Source of the DNA: Chrysomallon squamiferum
Taxonomy: Eukaryota > Mollusca > Gastropoda > Neomphalida > Peltospiridae
DNA length: 47,500 nt
Direction of reading: 5' to 3'
NCBI GenBank assembly: GCA_012295275.1
Contig: CM022677.1
Location: forward strand, 25,388,121 to 25,435,620
Every line of letters starts with the position of its first letter. The stretch's first letter is position 1. The notes below the pieces were generated by a model that worked only from the letters and a program-made list of their open reading frames with translations, did no database searches and was not told where the DNA came from. Position numbers and translations under genes: made by a program. This document shows, in pieces, positions 13,266 to 27,994 of the stretch.

Positions 13266-14200
13266 ACACATATTATTAAGTATCAGAAATAAATTAATTT
13301 AATTCATAGAAATGAATTACTTTGACTAAGTTTATCAGCATTATTCCGTATACTGAGCCCAGATCAGCCGTACTTTGATTTAATATTCATATCTTTCTTG
13401 TTGGCATAGTATGGCTATCATATTGTAGTTGTTGTCTGTGCTTTAAAGCCATCTCTCGTTCAGCGAAATCTCGACAGCTTGTGTATAAAAGACGATGGTA
13501 TGTACTATCCTGTTTGCTGTGTGTGCAATATAATAAAAGTTTACTGCTGCTAATCTTAAAGGAGTAACCAATGAAGTAACGATTACGGGTTTCTTCTTTG
13601 ATCATTAACACTGAGTCCATCACAGTTTAGCCTCAAATAAATCAGTTTTTCCTCTCTCATTCATAACAACAGGTCCCATACAACTGAGCCACACAAAATA
13701 AAACTGCGTGACAGAAAGGATTTCTTCTTCCATCACTGACTGTACGTCTCCTCAATGCTGTCTTAAATAAAACATGAATCCTGTGTCATCCTTAATACCT
13801 CGAACACAGATGTACGCACTAATATAACGTGTTTTTTAGCATATTTAAATAAAACTTCATCATTTGTTTCTTCATGCTATATAAAGAAAGCAGGCGAAAA
13901 TAAATATATATATATGAATTCAACACGCCCTAGTCAAATATGTGTAACTGTACAATGATCTGAATGATCTGTATATATTGACTGAACTAATATAACAATG
14001 ATTACATACTGAGATTACATGCAGCTAGTTGTAAGAGTTTTTTACTTGCTGTCATAGATATAGGGTTGTTTTTTTAGAAGTTGGTTGTACATGCTTGATA
14101 TATTTTCTTTTACTTAACTTATGAAAATAATGATCATTCGTGTATTTCCTTCTATCTTTGTTTATTTTTGTTTTTATTTATTTATTTATTTCAATTATTA
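13266..14200. other. Unique AT-rich DNA, nothing recognised
   Basis: Almost 1 kb without long repeats. A 78-codon minus-strand frame (13387-13623) has no domain I can identify. No RNA gene was seen. Confidence 0.5.
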
Positions 14201-14395
14201 TGCTACAACAGCTTCTACTACTGTTGCTACTACTACTACAACTACAATTGCTACTACTTCTACTGCTACTACTTCCAATTCTACTACTATTACCGGTTTT
14301 TGCTACTCCGGTATTATTCTACTATTGCTACTAGTACTACTAGTAGTACTACTACTCTGGTAATGCTACTACTACTACTACTACTACTATTCCTA
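14201..14395. repeat. Degenerate (TAC)n tract
   Basis: TAC/TGC/ACT triplets with interruptions. All overlapping frames are repeat translations. Confidence 0.9.
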
Positions 14396-14475
14396 ATTTA
14401 GATGTCTAAGATAAGGTTCATTGAAATTAAAGTATGATATATATTATATATTATACTATGTACATGTATGTATAT

Positions 14476-14480
<5 letters not shown>

Positions 14481-14552
<72 letters not shown>
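14481..14552. repeat. (TG)30(TA)6 microsatellite
   Basis: Pure TG for 60 bp, then TA for about 12 bp, then an A run. Confidence 0.95.
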
Positions 14553-14553
<1 letters not shown>

Positions 14554-14699
14554 AAAAAAAACAAAATATAACATGCAACACTGCCATGCTTAATCTTCAC
14601 TAACAGCCATTATTACGCAAGATTTGACCACAGCGGTTTCACCATAGTTTTAACCTTCACACCGAAAAAAACACTGTGAGAGGACTGCCACTCCGATAC

Positions 14700-14812
14700 T
14701 TCAAGCCTTCTCGCCATCACGCTCACGTTAGCGCCAAATACCGAGATAATGCGCTAAAAGGCACGTGCAGTCTGGCGCCACGAGCATGATCTGAAACTGT
14801 AGGCGCCGAACA
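14700..14812. promoter_or_regulatory. GC-rich motif cluster (E2F-, E-box- and GGCGCC-type)
   Basis: GCGCCAAA at 14731-14738 is the reverse complement of the E2F consensus TTTGGCGC. CACGTG follows at 14762-14767, then GGCGCC at 14774-14779 and 14802-14807. This could be a promoter-proximal element, but no gene is recognised on either side. Confidence 0.35.
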
Positions 14813-14989
14813 CAAAGTGTTAACCTGTGAAAATTGCTGGAGTTTCAGTGTTCAGGGACGAATCCACAGAGGCAAAGAGGCGTGACATTTGTTTTTAGTA
14901 TTGTTACGATTTGCTCGGAAAGAGAAAGGTAAGTAAATAGATTATGCGCGTTTACTGGTCACTTTGGAAGTGAGAACAGATTAAAACGG

Positions 14990-15565
14990 AAAATCTGAAA
15001 AGGAGTGAGACTGTGAGGTTTGGACAAAGAAACAGATGAAAAAAGATGGTGTAAAAGAACGAGGGAAAATGAAGAGAGAGAGAGAGAGAAAGAGCGAGAG
15101 AGAGAGAGAGAGAGAAACAGAGAAAGAGAGAGAAACACATATAGAGAGAGAGTGAGAAAGAGAGAGATAAGAAGAAAGAAAGAAAGATAGCCAGACAAAG
15201 ATAGATACAGAGAAATAAAGGGCAAAATCAGGATATCAAATGTAAAGAAACAGACACCAAAGAAGGGGAACAAATAGAGCAAGAAAGAAAGACAAGGGGG
15301 GAGGAGTAAAAGAAGGGGGAGACACTGGTGTAAGTGTGTGTGAGAGAGAGAGAGATCGAATGAGAGTAAGGAACAGACAGAACACATACAACTGAACAAG
15401 GGAGGACCGCAGACAGATGAACGATAGAGAGACACTTAAATAACTGGAATGATAGACATATATTGACACACAGACACACAGACAGACAGACTGATAGGCC
15501 GATACACAAGTACTCCATCACAGACAGACGGACAGATGGACAGACAGATAGTACTGACACAGAAA
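14990..15565. repeat. Purine-rich degenerate GA/GACA tract
   Basis: Short GA runs (15074-15180), GAAA and GACA units and (GACA)n near 15468-15550. The plus strand is mostly purine. Leu/Ser/Cys frames on the minus strand are repeat artefacts. Confidence 0.8.
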
Positions 15566-15950
<385 letters not shown>

Positions 15951-15952
15951 AC

Positions 15953-15986
<34 letters not shown>

Positions 15987-16000
15987 CGCAAGAGAGACAG

Positions 16001-16860
16001 AGAAAGAAGACTTAATTATGTGTAAAATGTCAGATAAAGACAAATTGATATTATTCTCTTTTTTCTCTGTGTAAATTAAGAATCTGGAATGTGCGTTGAA
16101 TGAAAGACAGATTGGAGAGAAAGGAAATAGAACTTAGAAAAGCGAGGTATACGATAACAAACTGATGTGTATTTTTAAACAGAATAATGAACATCAAGAG
16201 AAAAATACAAAGAAGAAACTGAAAAAAGAAAATTGATGATGTTAAATAATCCTGAACAGGAAATAAAAATAAAAGAATAGAAAAAAAAACACAACAAGGA
16301 ACGAAAGAAAATGGAAATGAATGGATAGAGAAAAGAAGAAATAAAAGAAAAAAATAGAGAAAGTAAAAGGAAAGGAAGAAACTTAGAAATTAACTGAACA
16401 ATGACTATTCTAACAAATACAAAATGAAAGCCAAAACTATCATCACAAATAAAAATAAAATCTAATAATTACAAACGTTGGTATAACTGTATCTGGTGTG
16501 GAACAAAAAAGAAAGAAAAGAAGAGAAAATAAAAGAAATTACGCTATTTTTCTTGGTGTTTTTTTTGGAAAATGACAACCAAGAAGTTTTCTGAAAACGT
16601 TGCTTTAATAGACTAATTTTTCTCAGATTTTCAGCCTGTCTTTTTTTTTTCTATCAAGTGACTAAACACTAACAAAAACCCCCAATAAAAAACAGCACTG
16701 TATAAATACCTCGCATCAAAAGGATATTTAAGCTGTCTGGAATAAGAACCCGCTACTAATGTGACTATTTAGAAGACAGTTCTGTACCAAGTAGAAATTG
16801 CTCTGATTTGAAAATAATCTTGCGATGAAAGAAGACAACAGAATACCGCGAAAATGTACT
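16001..16860. other. Purine-biased unique DNA
   Basis: Plus-strand sequence to about 16540 is strongly A/G-rich without a fixed period. From 16550 onward composition is ordinary AT-rich. No gene. Confidence 0.55.
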
Positions 16861-16982
16861 TACTTGTTTATTTCTGTATCCATTGCCTTTTTCATTCACT
16901 TTCTTTTTCTCTCTTTCTCTCTTCAGTTGTATATTTTCTCTCGATTTATAATCATTTCTGTCTGTCTATCTCACTCCATAAC

Positions 16983-17018
<36 letters not shown>

Positions 17019-17325
17019 AAAACACCTACATACATACATACATATTCTTTCTCTACCTGTGTCTATCTCTCTCTCTATCTGTCTCTCTGTCTCTATTTAT
17101 GTATCTGTTTATCTATTCATCCATCCATGTATCTAGTTGCCTATCTATATAATCTATGTATTTGTCTATCTATTCATCTATCTGTCTTTCTTTCTTTCTC
17201 GGTCACCCCCCTTTCTCTGTCTCTATCTGTTTCTCTTTTTTCTTTCTCTCGTTTCTCGTTCTCGTGTTTCCTTTCTAAAACTCTCACACATCTCTTTCTA
17301 GTTCTGTTTATTCTAGTACAAACAA
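16861..17325. repeat. Pyrimidine-rich TCTG/TCTA tract with (TA)n
   Basis: CT-rich sequence, a (TA)n block at about 16983-17009, CATA units to 17045, then degenerate TCTA/TCTG/CT repeats. Ser/Leu-rich frames are artefacts. Confidence 0.8.
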
Positions 17326-17684
17326 CATGATCTGAAGTTTCATTATATTTTCCATTTACAAAGTCTTAAGAAATCAAACTAGTTGTTAAAGGGACGTAAC
17401 ATGAAATACGTTCTTAAGTAAATTTGTTTTCACGTAAATCCAACAAGTGTTGTACTTCAAGAACGGTTTAACGTAAAAGTCTTTATGACATCACGATATC
17501 TCTCTTCTCTGTATTTGTTGCTATGGAAACTAAGCCTACAGTTTAAGTACTACTGTTCATTGTAATTTCTGGATGTTTTATCTCATATATTTTTATGTGT
17601 TCTCTGTTTAATTGTGATTAAAGCTAATGTGTAACTGGACACAGTTTAAGTAGAAGGATTAATTTGCAGGCTATAGTTTAGTTT
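17326..17684. other. Unique DNA containing an RFX-type X-box
   Basis: GTTGCTATGGAAAC at 17517-17530 matches the metazoan RFX/DAF-19 X-box form GTHNYYATRRNAAC at every position. No adjacent exon was recognised. Confidence 0.4.
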
Positions 17685-17755
17685 TATATATATATATGTT
17701 TGTGTATGTGTGTGTGTGTGTGTGTTTGTGTCTGTGTGTGTGTGTTTGCGTACAT
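17685..17755. repeat. (TA)n/(TG)n tract
   Basis: Short TA block then TG repeats with TTTG interruptions. Confidence 0.85.
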
Positions 17756-17814
17756 ACATACATTTATCTATACCATATTTTTAGTTTTTAGTTTTAAAAG
17801 TTCTGTACCGTTTA

Positions 17815-18001
17815 TTATCATCATCATCATCATTTATTATTAACATTACCATCATCAATATGTTCTTCTTCGTCTCGTCATCATCAACATCATCATCATC
17901 ATCATCATAATCATGCTCACCATTAGTATTAAACACCAAAAGTGCATATAATAAATAAATAAGTAAGTAAGTAAATAAATAAATAAATAAATAAATAAAT
18001 G
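17815..18001. repeat. (ATC)n and (AATA)n tracts
   Basis: ATC units at about 17818-17910, a short spacer, then AATA/AAGT tetranucleotides to 18000. Confidence 0.85.
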
Positions 18002-18181
18002 AAACAATCAATATGTCTGCACTACATCGGACGCATGCAAGAGAAAAATAAATTTTGAGCCGGCGATAAAAAGTAACCGGCGAATTGCAAAAATGTCTAC
18101 AAGTAAGACAACATCAAAAAAGAAAAAATCTAAATTAATTATCGACTAGTCGAGCCAGACATCAGAGTTACTATTATTAGC

Positions 18182-18217
<36 letters not shown>

Positions 18218-18416
18218 CTCTGAAATTTTAATTAAGCCAAAATCCATGGTATGTATGTAGCTTGCCGTGCACTTTATCGTTATTAGAAATGCTTTCTATG
18301 GAGGGTTGTTAGTGCCATGTAATTAACGACTGCACGATATACAGAGGGTAAACAGACTGCAATGGCGAATGCAATTCGATTCTCAGACAAAAGGAGAGAA
18401 TAAAAATGGAATGAAA
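18002..18416. other. Unique DNA with T33 run
   Basis: A T run at 18185-18217 interrupts otherwise ordinary sequence. Nothing else was recognised. Confidence 0.55.
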
Positions 18417-18677
18417 GAGAGAGAGAGAGAGAAAAAAGAAACATGGAGTCCGGTAAGAACGGAAGAAAGAGTCAGAATGAATGTCTGGGAACATATTGGA
18501 CGGAATAATAGAAAGAAAAAAGACGAACAAAGAGGAGAGTGAGACAGGAAGAAGGAAGAGAGAAAGAAATTAATTTTTTTTTTTTAGAGAAAGAGAGTGA
18601 AGGATGTAGAAAGAAAGAGGGAAAGAGATAGAAACAGGATACTGCTGAGTTAATGAGAAAGATGAAAATATCAATGT

Positions 18678-18753
<76 letters not shown>

Positions 18754-18843
18754 AAGAGAGAGAGAAAGAAAAAGAGAGAGAGAAATAAAGAGAAAGAGAG
18801 AGAGAAAAAGAGAAAGAAAGAGAGAGAGAAAAAGAGAGAGGGA

Positions 18844-18921
<78 letters not shown>

Positions 18922-18927
18922 GAGAGT
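18417..18927. repeat. Large (GA)n/(GAAA)n array
   Basis: Purine-rich lead-in to 18660, pure GA at 18681-18749, a GAAATAAAGAGA/GAAAAAG-interrupted centre, and pure GA again at about 18851-18913. The Ser-Leu frame on the minus strand is an artefact. Confidence 0.9.
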
Positions 18928-19332
18928 CACTCAGAATCAAAATGCAAGAAAAAAGAAGAAAACCCAGAGCGATTCACAGATTAAGATACAGACAGATGAA
19001 AAAATGTTTTAAGAAGATTAAACTACAAGTAAAATCGATTGGATAAATAATATGGGTTCTCTATTCTTCCTTTTTCTGAAGTCAACTGTTTGCTGACAAA
19101 ATTTAATCTCAGCAATTCAGAATATTACTTTAATTTTTAGCCTTTTGTCGCCAAGAAATCGAATCACTTGCTTCCAGTAAATAAACGTATTCGAAGAAGA
19201 AAAATATTAATTCTTTTTTCTTTAAAAAAAAAACAAATTACATCTGTGCAGTATTAATGAACCCTATTTGTCTCAATGTAAGACCTAACTTTTGACATTC
19301 ATGCACACAATAAAAACAATGTACTCTCTTTC

Positions 19333-19335
<3 letters not shown>
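18928..19335. other. Unique DNA, nothing recognised
   Basis: AT-rich, no coding or RNA signal seen. Confidence 0.5.
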
Positions 19336-19367
<32 letters not shown>

Positions 19368-19410
19368 GATTCTCTCTCTCTAGCTCTGTATATATATATA
19401 TATATATCCA
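19336..19410. repeat. Interrupted (CT)n(TA)n
   Basis: Short CT runs with TGAT and TAGC interruptions, then (TA)n at about 19389-19407. Confidence 0.85.
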
Positions 19411-19535
19411 TCTATCTGTCTCTGTCCTGTTTATCTGCTATAGCTGTCTCTATGTCTCTGTCTCTCTGTCTTTTATTATGGCAAGTTCAGAATAGAAATA
19501 AAAGTATATTTGGTTTCTGCAATATGAACACAAAA

Positions 19536-19780
<245 letters not shown>

Positions 19781-20024
19781 CGCCATTCACTATAGAAGTC
19801 TTCGGTCTCGGAAATCAACGAACAGTGAGTGTATTACGTTCTCACGCTATTTTCTACTGTTGTCTAAACGATATTGTCCGCTTGCAGTAATGAAATCTCC
19901 GTCGTATTGCACAGTGCATGCGGCTTCAGATACAATCAGTGTAAACACCCATACACACACAATACACCAGTGTCTTAGTGAATAGCATGGTATACACTGT
20001 AACCCTACCACTATCATTATTGTT
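19781..20024. other. Unique DNA, nothing recognised
   Basis: About 240 bp with normal composition. No splice or coding signal could be established. Confidence 0.4.
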
Positions 20025-20465
20025 GTTAATATTATTATTATTATTATTATTATTGTTGTTATTATTATTATTGTTATTATTATTAATATTATTATTATTG
20101 TTATTATTATTATTATTGTTATTATTATTATTATTAATATTATTGTTATTGTTGTTGTTATTGTTATTGTTATTGTTATTATTATTGTTGTTGTTGTTAT
20201 TGTTATTATTATAAATATTATTATTATTATTGTTATCGCTATCATTATTGCTATTGTTGTTGCTGTTATTATTATTATTATTGTTGTTGTCGTTATCATC
20301 TTCATTTTTATTACGTTGTCATCATTATTATTACCGATATTCTACCAAACTACCACAGCTGTTACTACTTCTGTTCTCGTATTATTATTACAACCGCTGT
20401 TACTACGAAAACTACTTCTATTACTACTATTTCTATTACAGTTACTTTCACTAATACTACTAGTA
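20025..20465. repeat. (TTA/TTG)n tract grading into degenerate (TAC)n
   Basis: TTA and TTG triplets mix to about 20300, then TAC/TTC/ACT triplets to 20465. Leucine- and isoleucine-only frames are artefacts. Confidence 0.9.
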
Positions 20466-22382
<1,917 letters not shown>

Positions 22383-22515
22383 GTAAACTAATAGTAATCA
22401 TGTTAGAGATGTCACAAGACAAAAGTGTATATATATATATATATATATAGGTAATAGCACGTAAACTTGTTAGAATGATGTCACGTGACAAAATGGTAGA
22501 TATATAGTTATGGAT
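22383..22515. repeat. Diverged tandem duplication with (TA)n and E-box palindrome
   Basis: Two copies of roughly 70-78 bp share GTAAAC (22383, 22461), GTTAGA (22402, 22469), GATGTCAC (22408, 22477), GACAAAA and TATATATA. In copy 2 the sequence TGTCACGTGACA (22479-22490) is a perfect 12-bp palindrome. In copy 1 it reads TGTCACAAGACA. Confidence 0.65.
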
Positions 22516-23433
22516 TCGGTTTTTTGGGGGGTTTTTGTCATCATTAATGTGAATTTGAACTGTAAAATTAAACAACTACTGTAGATGGGTATATAAAATC
22601 GAAATGAGATAAAATTAAGAAATTAAATATAATGTTGGTAGGTGAGAGAGTTTAGAAAAATGAATGACGTCTAATAAAAATTTGTATAAAAATAATTTAA
22701 AAAAAGAATTATTTTAATTTTAGAAAGAAAGAAAAGGAAAGATAAATTAAAAAATAATAATAGAAAGAAAACAGAAAAGAAGAATTCTCAACACAGAAAA
22801 ATAATAAAATAAAATAAGAAAGTTATGTATCTACGTACATAAACTAAATGAACTTCATTCTAGAAAATTCTAAGATTTTTTTTGCTGTTTCATCTTCTTT
22901 TAATCTTTTCCTTTATCTCATTGTTACACTTTCTTGTTGTCTTCAGAAAAAAAAAAAAGTAACTAACAACAACAAAATAGGAAGCAACACGAAAATCTCA
23001 AAATCTCGATCACGTGACCGATGACGTTAAAAAGTAATTTTCAAAAATTAGAAACGACTTTTTTTTTTTCTCTCTCCTATTTTTTATTTTCTTCTTACAC
23101 AGAAATTCAAAGCTTCAGATGAAGAAAAATTCTGCATAATCAAGATTATTTTTAACTTTCAAAGGCTCGAATTTAAAAAAAAGAAAGTAATAATTGAACT
23201 TAATTCTTGCTTAACAAGGAAGCCAATTTGTTATTTTTTAATTCAGGTTTTTCGGTCCAAATAAATTCATCAATTTTCTTCAATCTTCTCAAATTTTTTT
23301 AGCAGTTTTTGCTTTTCATAAAAGGAAACAGTAAACATGTTTAAGAACATGGAATAAAGGTAATTTCTGCTTTTCAAGAATTTGGAAAGAAAATTCCATA
23401 CAACAAAATAATAATAAGATATATACAAGATTG

Positions 23434-23436
<3 letters not shown>
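22516..23436. other. AT-rich unique DNA, nothing recognised
   Basis: A/T-rich sequence with short A runs. TCACGTGA lies at 23010-23017, followed by TGACGTTA at 23022-23029. No gene. Confidence 0.5.

Positions 23437-23478
<42 letters not shown>
23437..23478. repeat. (AAT)14 microsatellite
   Basis: Pure AAT array, followed by a short duplication of TTTGAAATATTAG about 19 bp apart (near 23478 and 23497). Confidence 0.9.
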
Positions 23479-23715
23479 TTGAAATATTAGTAATAATTTG
23501 AAATATTAGCTTTGTATTAATAGTAATAATAATAATTAGAAAATAATAAGAACAAAAAAATTAATGAAGTAAGTAACAATAATAATGTGTATTTGGGTTT
23601 TAGACTCGATAAATATGATTGAAATTTATAAAAGGAAATATGATAGTAACCAAAAATACCTTACTCAGTTTCAGAATTGTTAAACTAAAACTAATAAAAA
23701 ATAAATAAATAAACA

Positions 23716-23925
<210 letters not shown>

Positions 23926-25370
23926 ATATCTTGAAATTCTATTATTGTATTATTCGCATCTGAATCTCTCATTCTTTACTGAACCTCTTAGCTAGCGTCA
24001 CACACGGAGATATACATACATATTCCAGCCATACGCTTTTTTTATATTCAGGGTTAAACAAACCACCGTCAAAACTGTCTTTCGTCAGCTTTCCACGGTA
24101 TCGGAAGAATAGCCCCAAGGAATACGAATCCGCGTCTCTCTGTTTTGGAATCAGAGGTTCTCGCATTATTTTACACTGTGTAAACAACGAGTATCAAGAA
24201 CGAGTTGAATAATCACACGTGGTCGTTTAGTAACGTGATTAACCTCGCGAAGTTAATAGCAGGATCCCGCGAAGACCGGCAAGGAACTAATTCGAATCGG
24301 CGACTGAAATGGTTTTAGACTTAGATTGTTTTGAGCGAAAACAAACACAGAAGACTCGCATGCGGTCTGTGACGGGTTTTCGTGGAACGGAGTTCGGTGG
24401 AAGGAAATTTCTCTTGGAAATGTTATTTCGTTTTCCCCTTTAGGCTCTTGGAACTGTACTTATAAAAGATTTTCGTTGAAACGAGTTCTTGGGAATGTTA
24501 GTATCCCTTGAAGCTGCTGGTCAAGAGTTGACCAAACTCTCTGTTTAATGTAATCTTGGAAATATTATCTTTACTTTTGCATTATATTGTTCTGAAGCAT
24601 TGCTGAGACACTGCTATAAACAAAATTTGTGGACAAGTACAATACTAGAATGGAAACCAGAACACAATTCATAAAGCTGATTGTTTTACCAGATGAAGAA
24701 TCTTCTTTCTTAACGGAAGATAAATGAGTAGAAAATAAGTCTCATGATGTGGTGAACAAATCTGCTGGAGTTTATACACAGCATAAATATTTATTTTGTG
24801 TCGAGAAGTTTCTGTTGTAACAAGACGAAGAGATATATTATTATAAGAAATTATTTTCTTTTGCTAAAAAAACTGTCCAACGTTGCTTATGGCTATAGCT
24901 GTAGCATAATGTATTTATCTATATACACTAATTACCATTAATCCGACATGACAGTGTGGAAAAGTATACTAAAAGTGAAAATTAGACGATAAGTTATTGT
25001 TCTTCATTGTTTCAAAACCTTCCTCCATATTGACTGGTCTTTGCAGAATTCTAGTAATGAGAAGTGTCAGTCATTTCTTCAACTAATACGAAAAAATGTG
25101 GATCAGCATTCTTGGTGTATAAACCAGTGGTTGTATCATCGCTTTTTTACCTCTGTGTGGTAATGTGTTTTTCAAATTCCAAATAGTTCTATTCCAAAAG
25201 TGTCACCATCATTGGAGGGGTGAATATGTCATTACTGAGCTGCCGTTAAATTTTTGGAAATATTATTTCTGTGCTGCTAAAGTGGCAATTTTGCGAGTTT
25301 AAGAAGAATAATAAACGAAATGTTCTAAAAATATTTCTGTCATGTTAAGGTGAAAAAATTAGCAACATCA
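23926..25370. other. Unique DNA upstream of the receptor exon
   Basis: No simple repeats of note. Weakly repeated blocks are TTGGAAAT.TTAT (24414, 24556, 25254, and as TTGGGAATGTTAG at 24489) and TTTCGT(G/T)GAA..GAGTTC (about 24379, 24471). TGGTCAAGAGTTGACCA (24518-24534) is a perfect 7-bp inverted repeat. No gene was recognised. A 72-codon minus frame at 23969-24187 is not called. Confidence 0.45.
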
Positions 25371-25372
25371 AG

Positions 25373-25965
25373 AACCAGGAAAATTTCGAGATAGTAATAT
25401 TTACGTTGTGTTATAATACCGAGGACCTTATCGGCACCAGGAACGTTTTGTATGACGTCATCTGTTTTGTTGTTGACGGGAAGACGAGTAGTGATATTGT
25501 TAAGTATGAATTTATCTCAGCTAGGAAACCTTTTCGTATGACTAAAACGTAAAAAGAAGTAAATATTACGTCAGTAAATGATTCGGTTTTTTACTGTCAC
25601 AAACCAGGAACGAACGTGTTAAAACAACGCGCAAAGATGTAAATATTACTTCATTAAATAACAGTTTCTGATTGTCACAAACCAGGAAAACTCTTTTATA
25701 ACGTAAACGTCAAATGGTGAGTTTTTTTTTTTTTTTTTTTCACGGCAAGAAGAACTATATCTAGTTAAATGAAGCAAAAATAAAAGTGATATCATTTTGA
25801 ATTGCGCATATCTCTTCTCGCAAACCAGGAAGACTAGTGAACAATCTTTCCATTAAATATACTTATTATTGTTACAAAAAAAGAATGTTACTATGAAACG
25901 TAAACGTTAAAAGAAGTAAATGTAACACAGCTAACTGAAAAATGTGTCGTTATTAACCAGGAACG
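25373..25965. repeat. Dispersed ACCAGGA repeat block
   Basis: ACCAGGA recurs at 25374, 25436, 25603, 25681, 25824 and 25956 in similar surroundings: TTGTCACAAACCAGGAA before or at it, and AACGTAAACGT.AAA or GAAGTAAAT.TTAC after it. Spacing is irregular (62-167 bp), so this is a decayed or rearranged tandem family. It also holds TGACGTCA (25453-25460) and a T19 run (25722-25740). Confidence 0.6.
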
Positions 25966-26184
25966 TTTAACGCATGACGTTAAACTTCGAACACTTGAAT
26001 AAAACGAAATTACGATTGTTGGTACCTTTAAGAAATACTATTCATGATTTGTTATCAATCACAGTACACACATTTATAACAATGTGTTGTGTATTTCTGT
26101 CCGCTTAAAACACACATTTCAAGACTGTGTATTTTCTGTGCACACAGAGTCAAAACATACTTTACTAGAATGAGTATGTTCTAT

Positions 26185-27265
26185 TCTTGAAAACCGTTTA
26201 ATAACCTTTCGTTCATTCTGTATCTATCGCTCATCAATGAGTTTTCCACGATATTTTTCTTAGATTTTAACAGTCATTTGTACGAAGTATTGGGCAGTTC
26301 GTTTAATCTGATACCATCCATATACTCAGTTAATTTTCTTTGTATCGAGAATTTCTTAAACGTAAGCTATTTATATATTTCAGCGTACGTTAAACAAAAA
26401 TTACTTTTCTTTCTGCGGTTATAATTCGTTTTATCAGATAACTCGTTTAATGTGATAACACCCTTAAACGCAATTATCTTTCTTTGTGGAAGAGATTTCG
26501 TTAAAAACGTACGTTCATTAAATCGTATCGTTTACGTCCTTCAGCAGATTACGCTTATTTTCAGAATAGTTACGATCTCATTGGACGATTTGACTAATGC
26601 GATAACATCCAATATGATTATCGTTCTTTACCTTCCTTTTTTGAGCAAAGGATGTCTTTAAAAATACGTTCGTACGTCAGTTAGGTGTATCTTTCAACAT
26701 GCACGTAAAGGAATTCAGTTGTTATTTAATGTTAAAAATTGTTATTTCGACGTGTCGGATAATTCTATAAAGTGACGAACGTTCTTGTTAATAATTAGCC
26801 GTCTTTGAGCAAAGAAAGAATTGAAATTACGTTCAGATAAAATATTTTTTATATTTCAACGTATTTCCAAGACAATTACGTTCTCCTGTGTTTAGAATTA
26901 TTAATTCTACATATCGCGCAGTTTGTTTATATTGACGAACGTTCAGATATATAATTATATATAATTTTAGCAAGGAAAGATTAATATTACGTTAATACAT
27001 ATATTTCTTTTTATTATTAGTTCAACGTACGTTTACGACAATAACATTTTTCTGCGTGAGCAAATATTAATTCGTTTAAATTAACGAACATTCAGAAATA
27101 TGATTATCTTTGTATGAGTAAGGAGACGTTGAATGTACATTCATTCATACACGAGCATTTTTTTATATTTCAACGTACGTTTATGACAATAACAAGTTTT
27201 CCTGTGTATACAGTTATTAACTCCACAGAGCTGATAATTCGTTCAAACTGACGAACGTTCATACA
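26185..27265. repeat. Decayed tandem array, about 157 bp by 7 units
   Basis: Two separate landmarks repeat in step. The first is like TTTCAACGTACGTT, at about 26378, 26538 (weak), 26692, 26854, 27020 and 27178. The second is like TTCGTTTAAATTGACGAACG, at about 26297, 26442, 26589, 26763, 26931, 27071 and 27237. Unit length runs from about 140 to 174 bp. A third shared block, TTTG(T/A)..GAG.AAGGA, precedes them in several units. The 69-codon frame at 26452-26661 lies inside the array and is not a gene. Confidence 0.75.
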
Positions 27266-27994
27266 CTCGAGTGTCAACTTCATGCCACTGCCTCGCTCAC
27301 CAAACATTGATTAAAACGTTATTTTGTGTGAGATGTACCTCTGCAGCAACTGTCTTTCTGTGAATCAACAATTACCTGTTCGATGTGTTGTTTAATTCAC
27401 ACAATGTGACAATCTTCAAATTCTGGACACTCGCTCAATTTCTTCGTTGTTAAAGGTATATTGATTCACGACCTTTTATATACTGGAGAATGTGCTTTTG
27501 TAAGTCTCTCTTTTGTCCTTATTGAGAATACTTTTCAATCGAAGTATTAGATTTATTTTATTATTATTATTATTAAAACAGCATTCCTATCTCCAGTGTG
27601 TGGCTGGTCAAATTAAGTAATACGAAAACACACTCAAAAGTAATTAAACGTTATTTCTTGACATTTACCATGCAAATTACATGAGTTTAATATTTGTTCT
27701 ATTAAATATGACCACTGGATAGAACAAAAGTCAACACTTCTTTATATTACCACTTACAAAATGGAGACGTCATGCGCTAAATCACTGTTGTATTAATTTT
27801 AAACTGTAAAAGTTGACAGATAACTTTTTTTTCTGTTTATGCTTTTTCATGTGTATGGATCAGTTTTGTAACCCCTTTAAAATCTGTATGTGAAACAAAA
27901 AATAATAATAATAATTCATGCGGAAAATTACATGCATTGGTTTTCTTATCAGGTATAATTGTGTTCTGGAATTCTTAGAGAAAAGAACATTATC
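27266..27994. other. Unique DNA between the array and the receptor exon
   Basis: No simple repeats beyond short (ATT)n at 27560-27575 and (AAT)n at 27900-27915. A TTTATATAC sequence near 27475 is a possible TATA-like element, but no start site can be inferred. Confidence 0.4.

Noticed and set aside
24255-24310. tRNA-like TTCGAATC near 24293
   Set aside because: No A box, no cloverleaf arms and no acceptor stem can be drawn around it.
26452-26661. 69-codon hydrophobic frame
   Set aside because: It lies within the decayed 157-bp tandem array, and the neighbouring units do not keep the frame open.
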